This document shows, piece after piece, positions 17,599-25,739 of a DNA stretch of 64,000 bases (positions are counted from its first letter, which is position 1; each line of letters begins with the position of its first letter). A program made the translations under genes and the position numbers. Under the pieces are notes generated by a model. It ran no database searches. It had not been told where the DNA came from and worked only from the letters and a program-made list of their open reading frames with translations. Where the stretch lies: the NCBI GenBank assembly GCA_000421065.1, contig ATWD01000001.1:682001-746000 (forward strand), read 5' to 3'. The DNA is from Acidobacteriaceae bacterium TAA 166. Its GTDB lineage: Bacteria > Acidobacteriota > Terriglobia > Terriglobales > Acidobacteriaceae.

Positions 17599-18471
17599 CT
17601 ACTGAACCTTCGCCCCATACCTGCGAGCGATCTCCCCGCTGGCCGTCTGCAAACCTTCGAGCGGCTCAAACGGAGGAAGCTCCGCGCCCAACGCCCGCAA
17701 CTCCTCGAACACACTCTCCGTGGCAAGGTTGCCCACCAGCACATCCTGGGCAAACGGACACCCTCCCAGCCCCCCGATCGCCGCATCGAACCGCCTGCAC
17801 CCGGCGTTATACGCCGCCCGCACCAGCTCCCGCGCTCCGTCATGCCGCGCATGCAGATGCACGCCAATCTCAATCCCGTCATGCACCGCCATCACATCGC
17901 TCACCACATCCGCAACCAGCTTCGGCGTAGCCACCCCCACCGTGTCCGCCAGCGAGATCTGCGTCACCCCCGAATCCACCAGCAGGTCGCAGGCATCCAC
18001 CACCTCGTCGATCGACCACGCATCTCCATAAGGATTCCCGAAGGCCATCGAGATATACGCCACCACATCCAGCCCCGCCTTGTACGCCAGCGTCCCCACC
18101 TGCTCCAGCGCCTCCAGTGACTCCTCCGGCGTCTGATTCTGATTCCGCTTCAGAAACTCCGGCGAGATCGAGTAAGGAAATCCCAGCGTCCGCACCACAT
18201 CCGTCTTGATCGCGCGCTCGGCCCCCTTCGCATTCACGACGATGCCGATGATCTCCGTATCCTCCGGAGGATCCAGATACTCCAGCACCCTCTCCGAGTC
18301 CGCCATCTGCGGCACCGCTGCGGCAGAGACAAAGCTCACCGCGTCGATATGCTTGAACCCCGCCGCAATCAACACACGCAGGTAGTCCGCCTTAACCTCC
18401 GCGGGAATGTGCAGAGGCAGTCCCTGCCACGCATCCCTCGGACACTCGATCATCTTTACAACCTTCGACAT
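17599..18471 (-). CDS. Hydroxymethylglutaryl-CoA lyase
   Basis: 290 residues. It cleaves HMG-CoA to acetoacetate and acetyl-CoA, the last step of leucine breakdown. The TIM-barrel signatures are present: the start motif ECPRDAWQ (usually PRDGLQ), DAVSFVS, metal-binding HLHARHD, and the cysteine loop GGLGGCPFA. The ATG at 18471 has AAGAAGGGAA upstream. It belongs to the same leftward cluster as the carboxyltransferase, but a 206-bp palindromic element separates the two. The 3-oxoacid CoA-transferase at 48.8-50.2 kb could use the acetoacetate. Confidence 0.92.
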   Translation of the reverse strand: MSKVVKMIECPRDAWQGLPLHIPAEVKADYLRVLIAAGFKHIDAVSFVSAAAVPQMADSERVLEYLDPPEDTEIIGIVVNAKGAERAIKTDVVRTLGFPYSISPEFLKRNQNQTPEESLEALEQVGTLAYKAGLDVVAYISMAFGNPYGDAWSIDEVVDACDLLVDSGVTQISLADTVGVATPKLVADVVSDVMAVHDGIEIGVHLHARHDGARELVRAAYNAGCRRFDAAIGGLGGCPFAQDVLVGNLATESVFEELRALGAELPPFEPLEGLQTASGEIARRYGAKVQ

Positions 18472-18490
18472 CTGTATTCCCTTCTTTCAC

Positions 18491-18696
18491 TAAAAGCATA
18501 GCGCTGCCGCGCGGGCGTCCTACGCGGACGGCGGTCACTTCGTGACGCGTATTGGGCCTTCGGCGTGAGGCTCCCGTTGGTCGCTTATATAAATCTTCGC
18601 AAGCGACCAACGGGAGCCCCACCGCGAAGCGCAACCACACCCCACGAAGTGACCGCCCCACGCGCAGTGGGCCCGGACGGCAGGCCATCGCTTTTC
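18491..18696. repeat. Full palindromic element inside the leucine-type cluster
   Basis: About 206 bp, between the carboxyltransferase stop (18698) and the HMG-CoA lyase start. Outer arms GGCGGTCACTTCGTG and CACGAAGTGACCGCC pair perfectly, as do inner arms GGCTCCCGTTGGTCGCTT and AAGCGACCAACGGGAGCC. It opens AAAAGCATAGCGCTGCCGCG and ends GGCAGGCCATCGCTTTTC. It could attenuate transcription between the two genes. Confidence 0.88.
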
Positions 18697-18697
18697 T

Positions 18698-20422
18698 TCA
18701 CGTCTGCAACACTCCCGGATTAAACCTGGCCACCTCCGGATTCAGCGCACAGGCCTCCAACGCCGTCATCAAAGCCTCCCGCGTCTTCGCCGGATCAAGA
18801 ATCGCATCCACCCACATCCGCGCCGCTCCATACCGTGGATCGGCCTGCGCATCGTACGTCGCCTTCATCTCGTCATAGATCGCCTTCTTCTCCTCCTCCG
18901 AAAGCGTCTTCCCTCCCCGCTCCATCTGCTTCACCCTCACCTCCACCAGCGTATTCGCCGCCGAGGCCCCACTCATCACCGCATACCTCGCCGTAGGCCA
19001 AGCAAAGATAAACCGCGGGTCATAAGCCTTCCCGCACATCGCATAGTGCCCCGCCCCAAAGCTCCCGCCCACGATCACCGTAATCTTCGGAACCACACTC
19101 GTGCTCACAGCCGAAACCATCTTCGCCCCCGCACGAATAATCCCGCTCCACTCCGCGTCCTTGCCCACCATGAAGCCGTTCACGTCATGCAGAAAGATCA
19201 GCGGAATCAAACTCTGATTGCAGTCCATAATGAACCGCGCCGCCTTCTGCGCGCTCTCCGTATAGATCACCCCGCCAAACTCCGTGCGCTTCGATCCCGC
19301 CTGCGGCCTCATCGCCACCGTCTGCTGCTGATGCACCTTCTGGTTCGCGACGATCCCCACGGCCCGCCCGCCGATCCGAGCATATCCACACAAAAGCGTA
19401 CGGCCAAAGTCAGCCTTGTACTCATCGAACTCCGACCGGTCCACAATCCGCGCAATCACCTCGCGCATGTCATAGACATTGGTCGCGGCCTTCGCAGGAT
19501 CAGGATCTATCAGCCCATACATCTCCTCCGCCGCATACCGCGGAGCATCCTTCGCCGCATCGAACGCCACCACACTGAACGGCGCACCCGGCCTCTCGCC
19601 GATCTTTCCCACCAGCGACCGCAGCCGCGCGATACAAAGATGATCATTGGACTCCTTGAAGTCCACCGTGCCCGAGATCTCCGCATGCATCCCCGCCCCG
19701 CCCAGCTCCTCCGCGCTCGTCTTCTGTCCAATCGCCACCTGCACCAGCGAAGGCCCCGCCAGAAACAGCCCCGAGCCCTCCGTCATCAGCACCGTATCCG
19801 TCATCACCGGCAGATAAGCCCCACCCGCCACGCACATCCCCATAATCGCCGTAATCTGCGGAACCCCCAGCGAGCTCATCACCGCGTTGTTGCGAAACAC
19901 CCTCCCAAAGTCATCCTGATCCGGAAACACATCCTCCTGCAGCGGCAGAAACACCCCCGCCGAATCCACCAGATACAGCGTAGGAATCCGATTCTCCAGC
20001 GCAATCGTCTGCGCGCGCAGCACTTTCTTCGCCGTCATCGGAAAGAACGCCCCCGCCTTCACCGTCGCGTCATTCGCGACAATCATGCACAACCGCCCGC
20101 TCACCCTCCCCAGCCCCGTCACCACCCCCGCGCCCGGAGCCCCGCCGAACTCCCCATACATCCCATGCGCCGCCCACAGCCCCAGCTCCAGAAACTCCGT
20201 CCCCTCATCCAGCAGCAGGGCCAGCCGCTCCCGCGCCGTCAGCCTTCCCTTCACTCTCTGCGCCTCCGCCGCCTTCGCGCCTCCGCCCCGGCGAATCTCC
20301 TCTTCCTCATCTCTCAATCCCGCCAGCAGTGCCAGCAAGGCCGCACGATTCGACGCAACCCGCGCCGACCCCGCCTCCAGCTTCGACTCCAAAACGCTCT
20401 CCAGCTTCGCTTCCCCGGCCAT
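18698..20422 (-). CDS. Acyl-CoA carboxylase carboxyltransferase (methylcrotonyl-CoA carboxylase beta-like)
   Basis: 574 residues. Biotin-dependent carboxyltransferase with N and C halves. Seen: GRLTARERLALLLDEG, the acyl-CoA site GMCVAGGAYLPVMTD, and in the C half VNGFMVGKDAEWSGIIRAGAKM (shown in part here) and GGSFGAGHYAMCGKAYDPRF. This pattern is closest to 3-methylcrotonyl-CoA carboxylase beta; HMG-CoA lyase and a methylglutaconyl-CoA hydratase follow, so leucine catabolism is the best reading. The biotin-carrying alpha subunit is not in the window. The ATG at 20422 follows GGGAAGGTGCG; longer upstream frame is not family-like. It diverges from the nicotinamidase. Confidence 0.9.
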   Translation of the reverse strand: MAGEAKLESVLESKLEAGSARVASNRAALLALLAGLRDEEEEIRRGGGAKAAEAQRVKGRLTARERLALLLDEGTEFLELGLWAAHGMYGEFGGAPGAGVVTGLGRVSGRLCMIVANDATVKAGAFFPMTAKKVLRAQTIALENRIPTLYLVDSAGVFLPLQEDVFPDQDDFGRVFRNNAVMSSLGVPQITAIMGMCVAGGAYLPVMTDTVLMTEGSGLFLAGPSLVQVAIGQKTSAEELGGAGMHAEISGTVDFKESNDHLCIARLRSLVGKIGERPGAPFSVVAFDAAKDAPRYAAEEMYGLIDPDPAKAATNVYDMREVIARIVDRSEFDEYKADFGRTLLCGYARIGGRAVGIVANQKVHQQQTVAMRPQAGSKRTEFGGVIYTESAQKAARFIMDCNQSLIPLIFLHDVNGFMVGKDAEWSGIIRAGAKMVSAVSTSVVPKITVIVGGSFGAGHYAMCGKAYDPRFIFAWPTARYAVMSGASAANTLVEVRVKQMERGGKTLSEEEKKAIYDEMKATYDAQADPRYGAARMWVDAILDPAKTREALMTALEACALNPEVARFNPGVLQT

Positions 20423-20512
20423 CGCACCTTCCCTGAAGGACCAGCCAGCATAGCATCTTCCCTCCTTCGATACATCTCCCCCAACCATGTAACCTGTTCG
20501 CAGGTCAGAGAC

Positions 20513-21160
20513 ATGTCCATCCCCCTCACCCCTACCGACGCCCTCCTCGTCATCGACATGCAGAACGACTTCTGCCCCGCTCGCGATGGAATCGGCGGCG
20601 CGCTCGCCGTCCAGGACGGCGACCAGATCATCCCCCTCATCAACCAGCTCGGCCAACGCTTCCACCACGTCCTCCTCACCCAGGACTGGCACCCCCGCGG
20701 CCACATCTCCTTCGCCTCCTCTCATCCCGGTACCCAGCCCTTCGCGGTCATCGACCTCCCCTACGGCCCCCAAACCCTCTGGCCCGATCACTGCGTCCAG
20801 GGCACCCCCGGAGCCGACCTCCACCCGGCCCTCCATCTCCCCCACGCCGAGCTGATCGTCCGCAAGGGCTTCCACCGCCAGATCGACAGCTACTCCGCCT
20901 TCCTCGAAAACGACCACATCACCCCCACCGGCCTCGCCGGATACCTCCACGAGCGCGACCTCAAGCGTCTCTTTCTCTGCGGTCTCGCCTACGACTTCTG
21001 CGTCCGCTACTCCGCCCTCGACGGAACCGCACGCGGCTTCGAGTGCATCGTCCTCGAAGACGCCACCCGCGCCATCGGCCTCCCCGGCTCCATCGAATCC
21101 ACGAACGCCGCCTTCGCCGCGCACAACATCGCCCGCATCCACTCGTCTCAGCTTGCCTAG
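20513..21160 (+). CDS. pncA: Nicotinamidase (isochorismatase family)
   Basis: 215 residues. Converts nicotinamide to nicotinate for NAD salvage. The catalytic triad is visible: Asp15 (VIDMQNDFC), Lys118 (VRKGFH) and Cys163 (AYDFCVRYSA). The metal site is Asp58, His60 and His64 in TQDWHPRGH. All match PncA rather than a general isochorismatase. The ATG at 20513 is the only start near the fold; the much longer open frame upstream is the shadow of the opposite-strand carboxyltransferase. A miniature repeat begins at the stop codon. Confidence 0.93.
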   Translation: MSIPLTPTDALLVIDMQNDFCPARDGIGGALAVQDGDQIIPLINQLGQRFHHVLLTQDWHPRGHISFASSHPGTQPFAVIDLPYGPQTLWPDHCVQGTPGADLHPALHLPHAELIVRKGFHRQIDSYSAFLENDHITPTGLAGYLHERDLKRLFLCGLAYDFCVRYSALDGTARGFECIVLEDATRAIGLPGSIESTNAAFAAHNIARIHSSQLA

Positions 21161-21230
21161 GGTAAAGAAGAGCGCTGCCGCGGGATCACTACGCGTGGGG
21201 CGCCCGCGCGGCAGCGCTTGTCTTTACCCT
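21159..21230. repeat. Miniature palindromic element, perfect ends
   Basis: 72-bp copy starting in the pncA stop codon. The outer 10 bases are perfect inverted repeats (AGGGTAAAGA and TCTTTACCCT), then GCGCTGCCGCG faces CGCGGCAGCGC. Both tips are of the GCGCTGCCG kind and the GGTCACTTCGTGACC arms are absent. It could work as a transcription terminator. Confidence 0.85.
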
Positions 21231-21274
21231 CCACCGATTGTCCATCCCACCCCATCCCCAGTACAGTGGGAGCG

Positions 21275-22615
21275 ATGACCCCAGGCGAGCTAATCGATCC
21301 CCGCGCCATCTACCGCCGCATCACCTGGCGCCTCATCCCCTATCTCTTCCTCCTCTACATCGTCGCCTACGTCGACCGCGTCAACGTCGGCTTCGCCGCG
21401 CTCGACATGAAGCGCCAGCTCCACTTCTCCGACACCGTCTACGGCACCGGCGCCGGAATCTTCTTCCTCGGCTACGCCCTCTTCGACATCCCCAGCAACC
21501 TCATGATGCAGCGCGTCGGCACCCGCCTCTGGATCGCCCGCATCATGATCACCTGGGGCCTCATCGCCGCCTGCATGATCTTCGTCCACTCCGCCGGCTC
21601 CTTCTACGCCATGCGCTTCCTCCTCGGCGTTGGCGAAGCCGGCTTCGTCCCTGGCATGCTCCTCTACCTCACCTTCTGGTTCCCCTCGCACGAGCGCGCC
21701 CGCGCCGTCGCCTGGTTCATGACCGCCACCTCGCTCGCCGGAGTCGTCGGAGGCCCGCTCTCGAGCGCCCTGCTCCGTCTCGACGGCCTCGCCGGCCTCC
21801 AGGGCTGGCAGTGGCTCTTCCTCGCCGAAGGCCTCCCCACCGTCCTGCTCGGCATCTCCGTCCTCTTCATCCTCAAAGATGGCCCCGCCCAGGCCTCCTG
21901 GCTCGCACCCGCAGAGCGCCAATGGCTCACCCGCGAGATCGAGCTCGACCGCGCCCGCTACGGCGCCACCCAACACCACCACTTCGCCGACGCCTTCAAG
22001 CTCCCAGCCGTCTGGATGCTCGCCTTCGTCTACGTCACCATCCAGATCGGCGTCTACACCGTCAATCTCTGGATGCCGCTGATCCTCGACAGCTTGTCGA
22101 GCACGGCCGGCCACGATGCAAGCCTGATCGCACGCTTCTCCACCATCCCCTATCTCCTCGCCGCCATCTTCACCGTCCTCATCGGTTGGAGCTCGGACCG
22201 CACCAACGAGCGCAGCGGCCACCTCGCCGGCTGCATGGTCCTCGTCGCCATCGGCTTCGCCTGGGCCGCCCGCTCCGGCAGCGTAGCCGTGGCTCTCTGC
22301 GCCTTCTCGCTCGCGGCCATCGGCCTCTGGAGCACCATGGGACCCTTCTGGGCCCTGATGACCCGCACCGTCGCCGGAACCGCCGCGGCCGCCGGGGTCG
22401 CCCTCATCACCACCCTCGGAGGAGTCGGAGGCTTCACCGGACCCTACGTCACCGGCCGCCTGCGCGAGGCCACCCACAGCTTTTCCGGCGGACTCTACGC
22501 CATGAGCGCGCTGGCCCTGCTGGCTGCCCTCATCGGCATGGGTACTCGTTGGCTACAGAAAAAGGATGCTGGCCTGCCGGCCGGGCCCACTCCGCGTGGG
22601 GCGGTCACTTCGTGA
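21275..22615 (+). CDS. MFS transporter (anion:cation symporter type)
   Basis: 446 residues with 12 hydrophobic segments. The start (IYRRITWRLIPYLFLLYIVAYVDRVNVGFA) and the GVGEAGFVPGMLLYLTFWFP motif in helices 4-5 are marks of the ACS family, which takes up organic acids such as hexuronates, phthalate or tartrate. The ATG at 21275 follows GTGGGAGCG. The last 17 residues (GLPAGPTPRGAVTS and before) are encoded by a palindromic element, whose TCACTTCGTGA provides the stop, so the original C-terminus has been replaced. The substrate is unknown. Confidence 0.88.
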   Translation: MTPGELIDPRAIYRRITWRLIPYLFLLYIVAYVDRVNVGFAALDMKRQLHFSDTVYGTGAGIFFLGYALFDIPSNLMMQRVGTRLWIARIMITWGLIAACMIFVHSAGSFYAMRFLLGVGEAGFVPGMLLYLTFWFPSHERARAVAWFMTATSLAGVVGGPLSSALLRLDGLAGLQGWQWLFLAEGLPTVLLGISVLFILKDGPAQASWLAPAERQWLTREIELDRARYGATQHHHFADAFKLPAVWMLAFVYVTIQIGVYTVNLWMPLILDSLSSTAGHDASLIARFSTIPYLLAAIFTVLIGWSSDRTNERSGHLAGCMVLVAIGFAWAARSGSVAVALCAFSLAAIGLWSTMGPFWALMTRTVAGTAAAAGVALITTLGGVGGFTGPYVTGRLREATHSFSGGLYAMSALALLAALIGMGTRWLQKKDAGLPAGPTPRGAVTS

Positions 22616-22753
22616 CTTGTAATCCCCTTCGGGTCGAGGCTCCCGCTGGTCGCTTGAAGAATCTTCCCGCCGACCAACGGGAGGCCCACGCCGAAGGCCC
22701 ACCACTCGTCACGAAGTGACCGCCGCCCGCGTAGGGCGCCCGCGCGGCAGCGC
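22559..22753. repeat. Full palindromic element overlapping the MFS gene end
   Basis: About 195 bp in the opposite orientation to most copies: the GGCCTGCCGGCCGGGC tip is on the left and CGCGCGGCAGCGC on the right. Arms GGCGGTCACTTCGTGAC and GTCACGAAGTGACCGCC are perfect complements; inner arms are GGCTCCCGCTGGTCG and CGACCAACGGGAGGCC. Its first 55 bases are read as the end of the MFS gene. Confidence 0.88.
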
Positions 22754-22818
22754 ACCGCAGGTAGTATCCTTACAATTGGAAATCCAGCATCACCCAATTC
22801 TTTTTTGAGGTGCCTTTC

Positions 22819-24252
22819 ATGGCGACAGCAACCATCGATAAAGCAGCAGCAGCCGACTACAAAGTCGCGGATCTGTCGCTTGCAGACTTCGGCCGCAAAG
22901 AGATCGACATCGCCGAGCAGGAGATGCCCGGCCTGATGTCCATCCGCAACAAGTACGCCCCGTCCAAGCCTCTGGCCGGCGTACGCGTCACCGGCTCCCT
23001 GCACATGACCATCCAGACCGCTGTGCTGATCGAAACGATGGTCGCCCTCGGCGCCGACGTGCGCTGGGCCAGCTGCAACATCTTCTCCACGCAGGACCAC
23101 GCCGCCGCCGCCATCGCCGCCGCCGGCGTCCCCGTCTTCGCCTGGAAGGGCGAGACCCTCGAGGAGTACTGGTGGTGCACCGATCAGGCCCTCCGCCACA
23201 AGGGCGGCCTCGGTCCCCAGATCGTCATCGACGACGGCGGCGACGTCACCCTCCTCATCCACAAGGGCGTCGACCTCGAGAAGGGCGACGACTGGGTCAA
23301 CACCCCCTCCGGCAATCAGGAAGAGCAAGTCATCAAGGACCTCCTCAAGAAGATCCACGCCGAAGACCCCACCTACTTCCAGAAGCTGGCCAAGGAGTGG
23401 AAGGGCGTAGCCGAGGAGACCACCACCGGCGTTCACCGCCTCTACAAGATGATGGAGCAGGGCAAGCTGCTCGTCCCCGCCATCAACGTCAACGACTCCG
23501 TCACCAAGTCGAAGTTCGACAACCTCTACGGCTGCCGCGAATCGCTGGTCGACGGCATCAAGCGCGCCACTGACGTCATGGTCGCCGGCAAGGTCGCCGT
23601 CGTCTGCGGCTATGGCGACGTCGGCAAGGGCTCCTCCCGCTCGCTGCGCGGCATGGGCGCCCGCGTCATCGTCACCGAGATCGATCCCATCAATGCCCTT
23701 CAGGCCGCCATGGAAGGCTACGAGGTCACCACCATCGAAGAGACCCTCGGCATCGGCGACATCTACGTCACCACAACGGGCAATGTGGACGTCATCACCT
23801 ACGAACACATGCAGGCCATGAAGGATCAGGCTATCGTCTGCAACATCGGCCACTTCGACAACGAGATCCAGATGGACGCCCTCAACGCAGGCAAGGGGGT
23901 CACCCGGCTCAACATCAAGCCCCAGGTCGACAAGTACACCCTTCCCGGCGGAAACTCGATCTTCGTCCTCGCCGAGGGCCGTCTGGTCAACCTCGGATGC
24001 GCCACCGGCCATCCCAGCTTCGTGATGTCGAACAGCTTCTCCAACCAGACGCTGGCCGCCCTCGACCTCTGGAAGAACAAGGATACCTACAAGCCTGGCG
24101 TCTACATCCTTCCCAAGAAGCTCGACGAAGAGGTCGCCCGCCTTCACCTCGAGAAGATCGGAGTCAAGCTGACCACCCTCTCGCCCAAGCAGGCCGACTA
24201 TCTCGGCATCCCCGTCGAAGGCCCCTACAAGTCCGAGCAGTACCGCTACTAA
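22819..24252 (+). CDS. ahcY: Adenosylhomocysteinase
   Basis: 477 residues, the length of bacterial enzymes with the extra 40-residue insert. It splits S-adenosylhomocysteine into adenosine and homocysteine in the methyl cycle. Marks: [32 protein letters not shown], the NAD site [25 protein letters not shown], and the C-terminal KSEQYRY. ATG 22819 has GAGG eight bases upstream; the GTG at 22810 is less likely. I see no SAH riboswitch: the preceding 260 bases are mostly a palindromic repeat. A terminator follows. Confidence 0.97.
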   Translation: MATATIDKAAAADYKVADLSLADFGRKEIDIAEQEMPGLMSIRNKYAPSKPLAGVRVTGSLHMTIQTAVLIETMVALGADVRWASCNIFSTQDHAAAAIAAAGVPVFAWKGETLEEYWWCTDQALRHKGGLGPQIVIDDGGDVTLLIHKGVDLEKGDDWVNTPSGNQEEQVIKDLLKKIHAEDPTYFQKLAKEWKGVAEETTTGVHRLYKMMEQGKLLVPAINVNDSVTKSKFDNLYGCRESLVDGIKRATDVMVAGKVAVVCGYGDVGKGSSRSLRGMGARVIVTEIDPINALQAAMEGYEVTTIEETLGIGDIYVTTTGNVDVITYEHMQAMKDQAIVCNIGHFDNEIQMDALNAGKGVTRLNIKPQVDKYTLPGGNSIFVLAEGRLVNLGCATGHPSFVMSNSFSNQTLAALDLWKNKDTYKPGVYILPKKLDEEVARLHLEKIGVKLTTLSPKQADYLGIPVEGPYKSEQYRY

Positions 24253-24275
24253 GCATCTCGCAGAACTCTCAATAG

Positions 24276-24310
24276 AGAGGCCGCCTGGACCGGGTGGCCT
24301 CTTTGCTTTT
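24276..24310 (+). terminator. Rho-independent terminator of ahcY
   Basis: AGAGGCCGCC pairs with GGTGGCCTCT (one G-T pair) over a seven-base loop and is followed by TTTGCTTTT. It lies 24 bases after the ahcY stop. It also precedes the end of the small leftward gene at 24317. Confidence 0.85.
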
Positions 24311-24316
24311 GGATAT

Positions 24317-24406
24317 CTACCAGCGAATTTTGTTCTTCATCGACCAGAAACCGACAAAAGCGATGAGCCCGAAGATTGCCACTCCAGTAAGAATTGCATT
24401 CGCCAT
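24317..24406 (-). CDS. Candidate 29-residue single-helix membrane microprotein
   Basis: A 30-codon frame from ATG 24406 to TAG 24317. The start has GAGGAG with seven bases to the ATG, one of the best ribosome sites in the window. The product is one hydrophobic helix (AILTGVAIFGLIAFVGFW) with a short basic end (MKNKIRW), like the small subunits of membrane complexes such as KdpF, CydX or CcoQ. No partner gene is next to it. The function is unknown; it was found from the sequence alone and the ribosome site is the main support. Confidence 0.5.
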   Translation of the reverse strand: MANAILTGVAIFGLIAFVGFWSMKNKIRW

Positions 24407-24514
24407 AGGCGATCTCCTCAGCCGGAAGTGAAGTATAGTCCGGCAGTATAAGTTCAGGTTTTGCTCCTAAGGCGCGGGTAATGGGTCACTTTGACCCACT
24501 ACTAAGGCGTGCCG

Positions 24515-24582
24515 CTATTCAGCAGCGTTCGGGACATAATCGGCAGCGAGGATCGCCTGCACTCCCGCCTCCTCACGCTGGT
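24515..24582 (-). pseudogene. Duplicated 3' end of the neighbouring DUF4397 gene
   Basis: The frame ends LVDQREEAGVQAIL, then ADYVPNAAE and a stop, nearly the same as the last 24 residues of the gene at 24980. About 41 bases are identical. Upstream of LVDQ the similarity stops abruptly and becomes repeat sequence, so this is a remnant, not a gene. Confidence 0.8.
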
Positions 24583-24599
24583 CGACCAGCCCAAAAACC

Positions 24600-24710
24600 G
24601 GGTGCCCCATCTTCGTCTCCGAAGCGGCTAAGGTGGGCATTCGAGCGAAGCTCGAATCGTGCCGCAAAATCAGCCAAGAGAAGGGCTTCAGCCCCTGAGG
24701 GCCGACCCCC
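24600..24710. repeat. Multi-hairpin intergenic repeat (GGTGCCCCAT type)
   Basis: A run of short palindromes: TGCCCCAT against TGGGCA around CTTCG..CGAAG, then ATTCGAGC-GAA-GCTCGAAT (24639-24657, perfect), then GGGCTTCAGCCC. It looks like a second intergenic repeat family distinct from the GCGCTGCCG one, and shares ATGCCCCAT with the direct repeats at 6311. Confidence 0.55.
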
Positions 24711-24826
24711 GCCCGGAAGTTATCCCTGTCAAGCCCCTTCCTCCCTAAACCACACAAACAAAACCAATTTCCAGTGCCGATTCAGCCTCCGGACCTTGCT
24801 AAAATGGACTTAAGACAGACCCTCAA

Positions 24827-24849
24827 GAAAAGACCCTCCGGGTCTTTTC
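24827..24849. terminator. Strong hairpin, orphan terminator
   Basis: GAAAAGACCC and GGGTCTTTTC form a perfect 10-bp stem with a three-base loop, A-tract on one side and T-tract on the other, so it could act in both directions. The gap 24407-24979 otherwise holds the DUF4397 remnant and the GGTGCCCCAT repeat; I see no gene that this hairpin obviously ends. Confidence 0.6.
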
Positions 24850-24979
24850 CTGTTTATAAGCCTATATTCCTCAATACTTTGACAACAGAAACCCGGAATT
24901 ATCAAGCACTTCCCACTGAAGTCCGAAGCAAACTGCTTTATTTCGAAGACTTTGCACAAAATAAGGCAGGGGGAGGGGA

Positions 24980-25696
24980 TCACTCCGCCGCAGCGGGAAC
25001 ATAGTCCGGCGCCAGGATCGCCTGCACTCCCGCCTCCTCACGCTGGTCGACCAGCACCACCGTGCTGGCCGCCCCGCTCGCGTAGGTCACCTGCGCTCCC
25101 CTGTAGGCGGGCTCTGTCTCCCCCGCCGCAACCACCTCAAGGGTATAAACCCCTGCGGGCTGGTTCAGATAACCCGTGTTCGCGCCAAAAGACAGATGAG
25201 TCGCCACCGGCTTCACTGTGCCCAACCTCTGGCCCGCCGGCACGAGATAGAGATCCACAGGCCCCGTATGCGTCGCCTGATTCACAAATCGCATCGCAAT
25301 CTGTCCTGCGGGAGCCGGCTGGCTCTGATCCTTCAGCATCACCTGCTGCAGGCTCGATGTGTAGTTTCCGATCAGCACCGTATATTGCTCAGCCGATACC
25401 AGCCTGGCCTTCGAAGAGACCAGCGTCTGCCGCGTCCCCGTCACCGCTGCCCGAGTCGTATACGTCCCCGGCTCGACCGGAACATACGACGTAATCGTGC
25501 CGAAACCGAGCCTGTAAGCCAGCACGGAGGAGTTCTGGTAGACATCCACCTCCGGAGCGTCAGGCGAGACGTCGATGATCCGCACCTGCGGCCGGCTCGC
25601 CGTCGAAAGCGCCCCCTGGCATCCACTCAATCCGAAGACACACGCCCCCAGCGACATCCCGGCAATGACCCTTGTAGTGAAAGAATGGAGCGACAT
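24980..25696 (-). CDS. DUF4397-domain lipoprotein
   Basis: About 238 residues. The first 26 form a lipoprotein signal ending in FGLSGC, with the lipid-bearing Cys. Two repeated beta-sandwich halves of the DUF4397 type follow: VRIIDVSPDAPEVDVYQN...YVPVEPGTYT and MRFVNQATHTGPVDLYLVPAG...PAGVYTLEV. Such proteins are envelope-attached; their role is not established. The start at 25696 (MSLHSF) gives a normal lipoprotein signal; ATG 25720 is possible and neither has a strong ribosome site. It diverges from the LssY_C gene 43 bases away. Confidence 0.8.
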   Translation of the reverse strand: MSLHSFTTRVIAGMSLGACVFGLSGCQGALSTASRPQVRIIDVSPDAPEVDVYQNSSVLAYRLGFGTITSYVPVEPGTYTTRAAVTGTRQTLVSSKARLVSAEQYTVLIGNYTSSLQQVMLKDQSQPAPAGQIAMRFVNQATHTGPVDLYLVPAGQRLGTVKPVATHLSFGANTGYLNQPAGVYTLEVVAAGETEPAYRGAQVTYASGAASTVVLVDQREEAGVQAILAPDYVPAAAE

Positions 25697-25739
25697 AAGT
25701 TGTCTTGCCGTGTTGAGCATCTTAAGTCGGGAGCTCGAT

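Noticed and set aside
19046..20512. Extension of the nicotinamidase frame by about 490 residues upstream
   Set aside because: It is the reverse of the acyl-CoA carboxyltransferase, rich in Arg, His and Pro; the enzyme fold starts at the ATG at 20513.
20423..21142. Long N-terminal extension of the carboxyltransferase
   Set aside because: It mirrors pncA, with a composition unlike a carboxylase; the family start and ribosome site are at 20422.
21238..22719. Frame of 493 residues overlapping the MFS gene in another frame
   Set aside because: Arg/His/Pro-rich shadow with no hydrophobic pattern; the MFS frame has the membrane helices and the motifs.
22760..22818. SAH riboswitch before ahcY
   Set aside because: Too short and no conserved pseudoknot core could be seen; the preceding region is a palindromic element.
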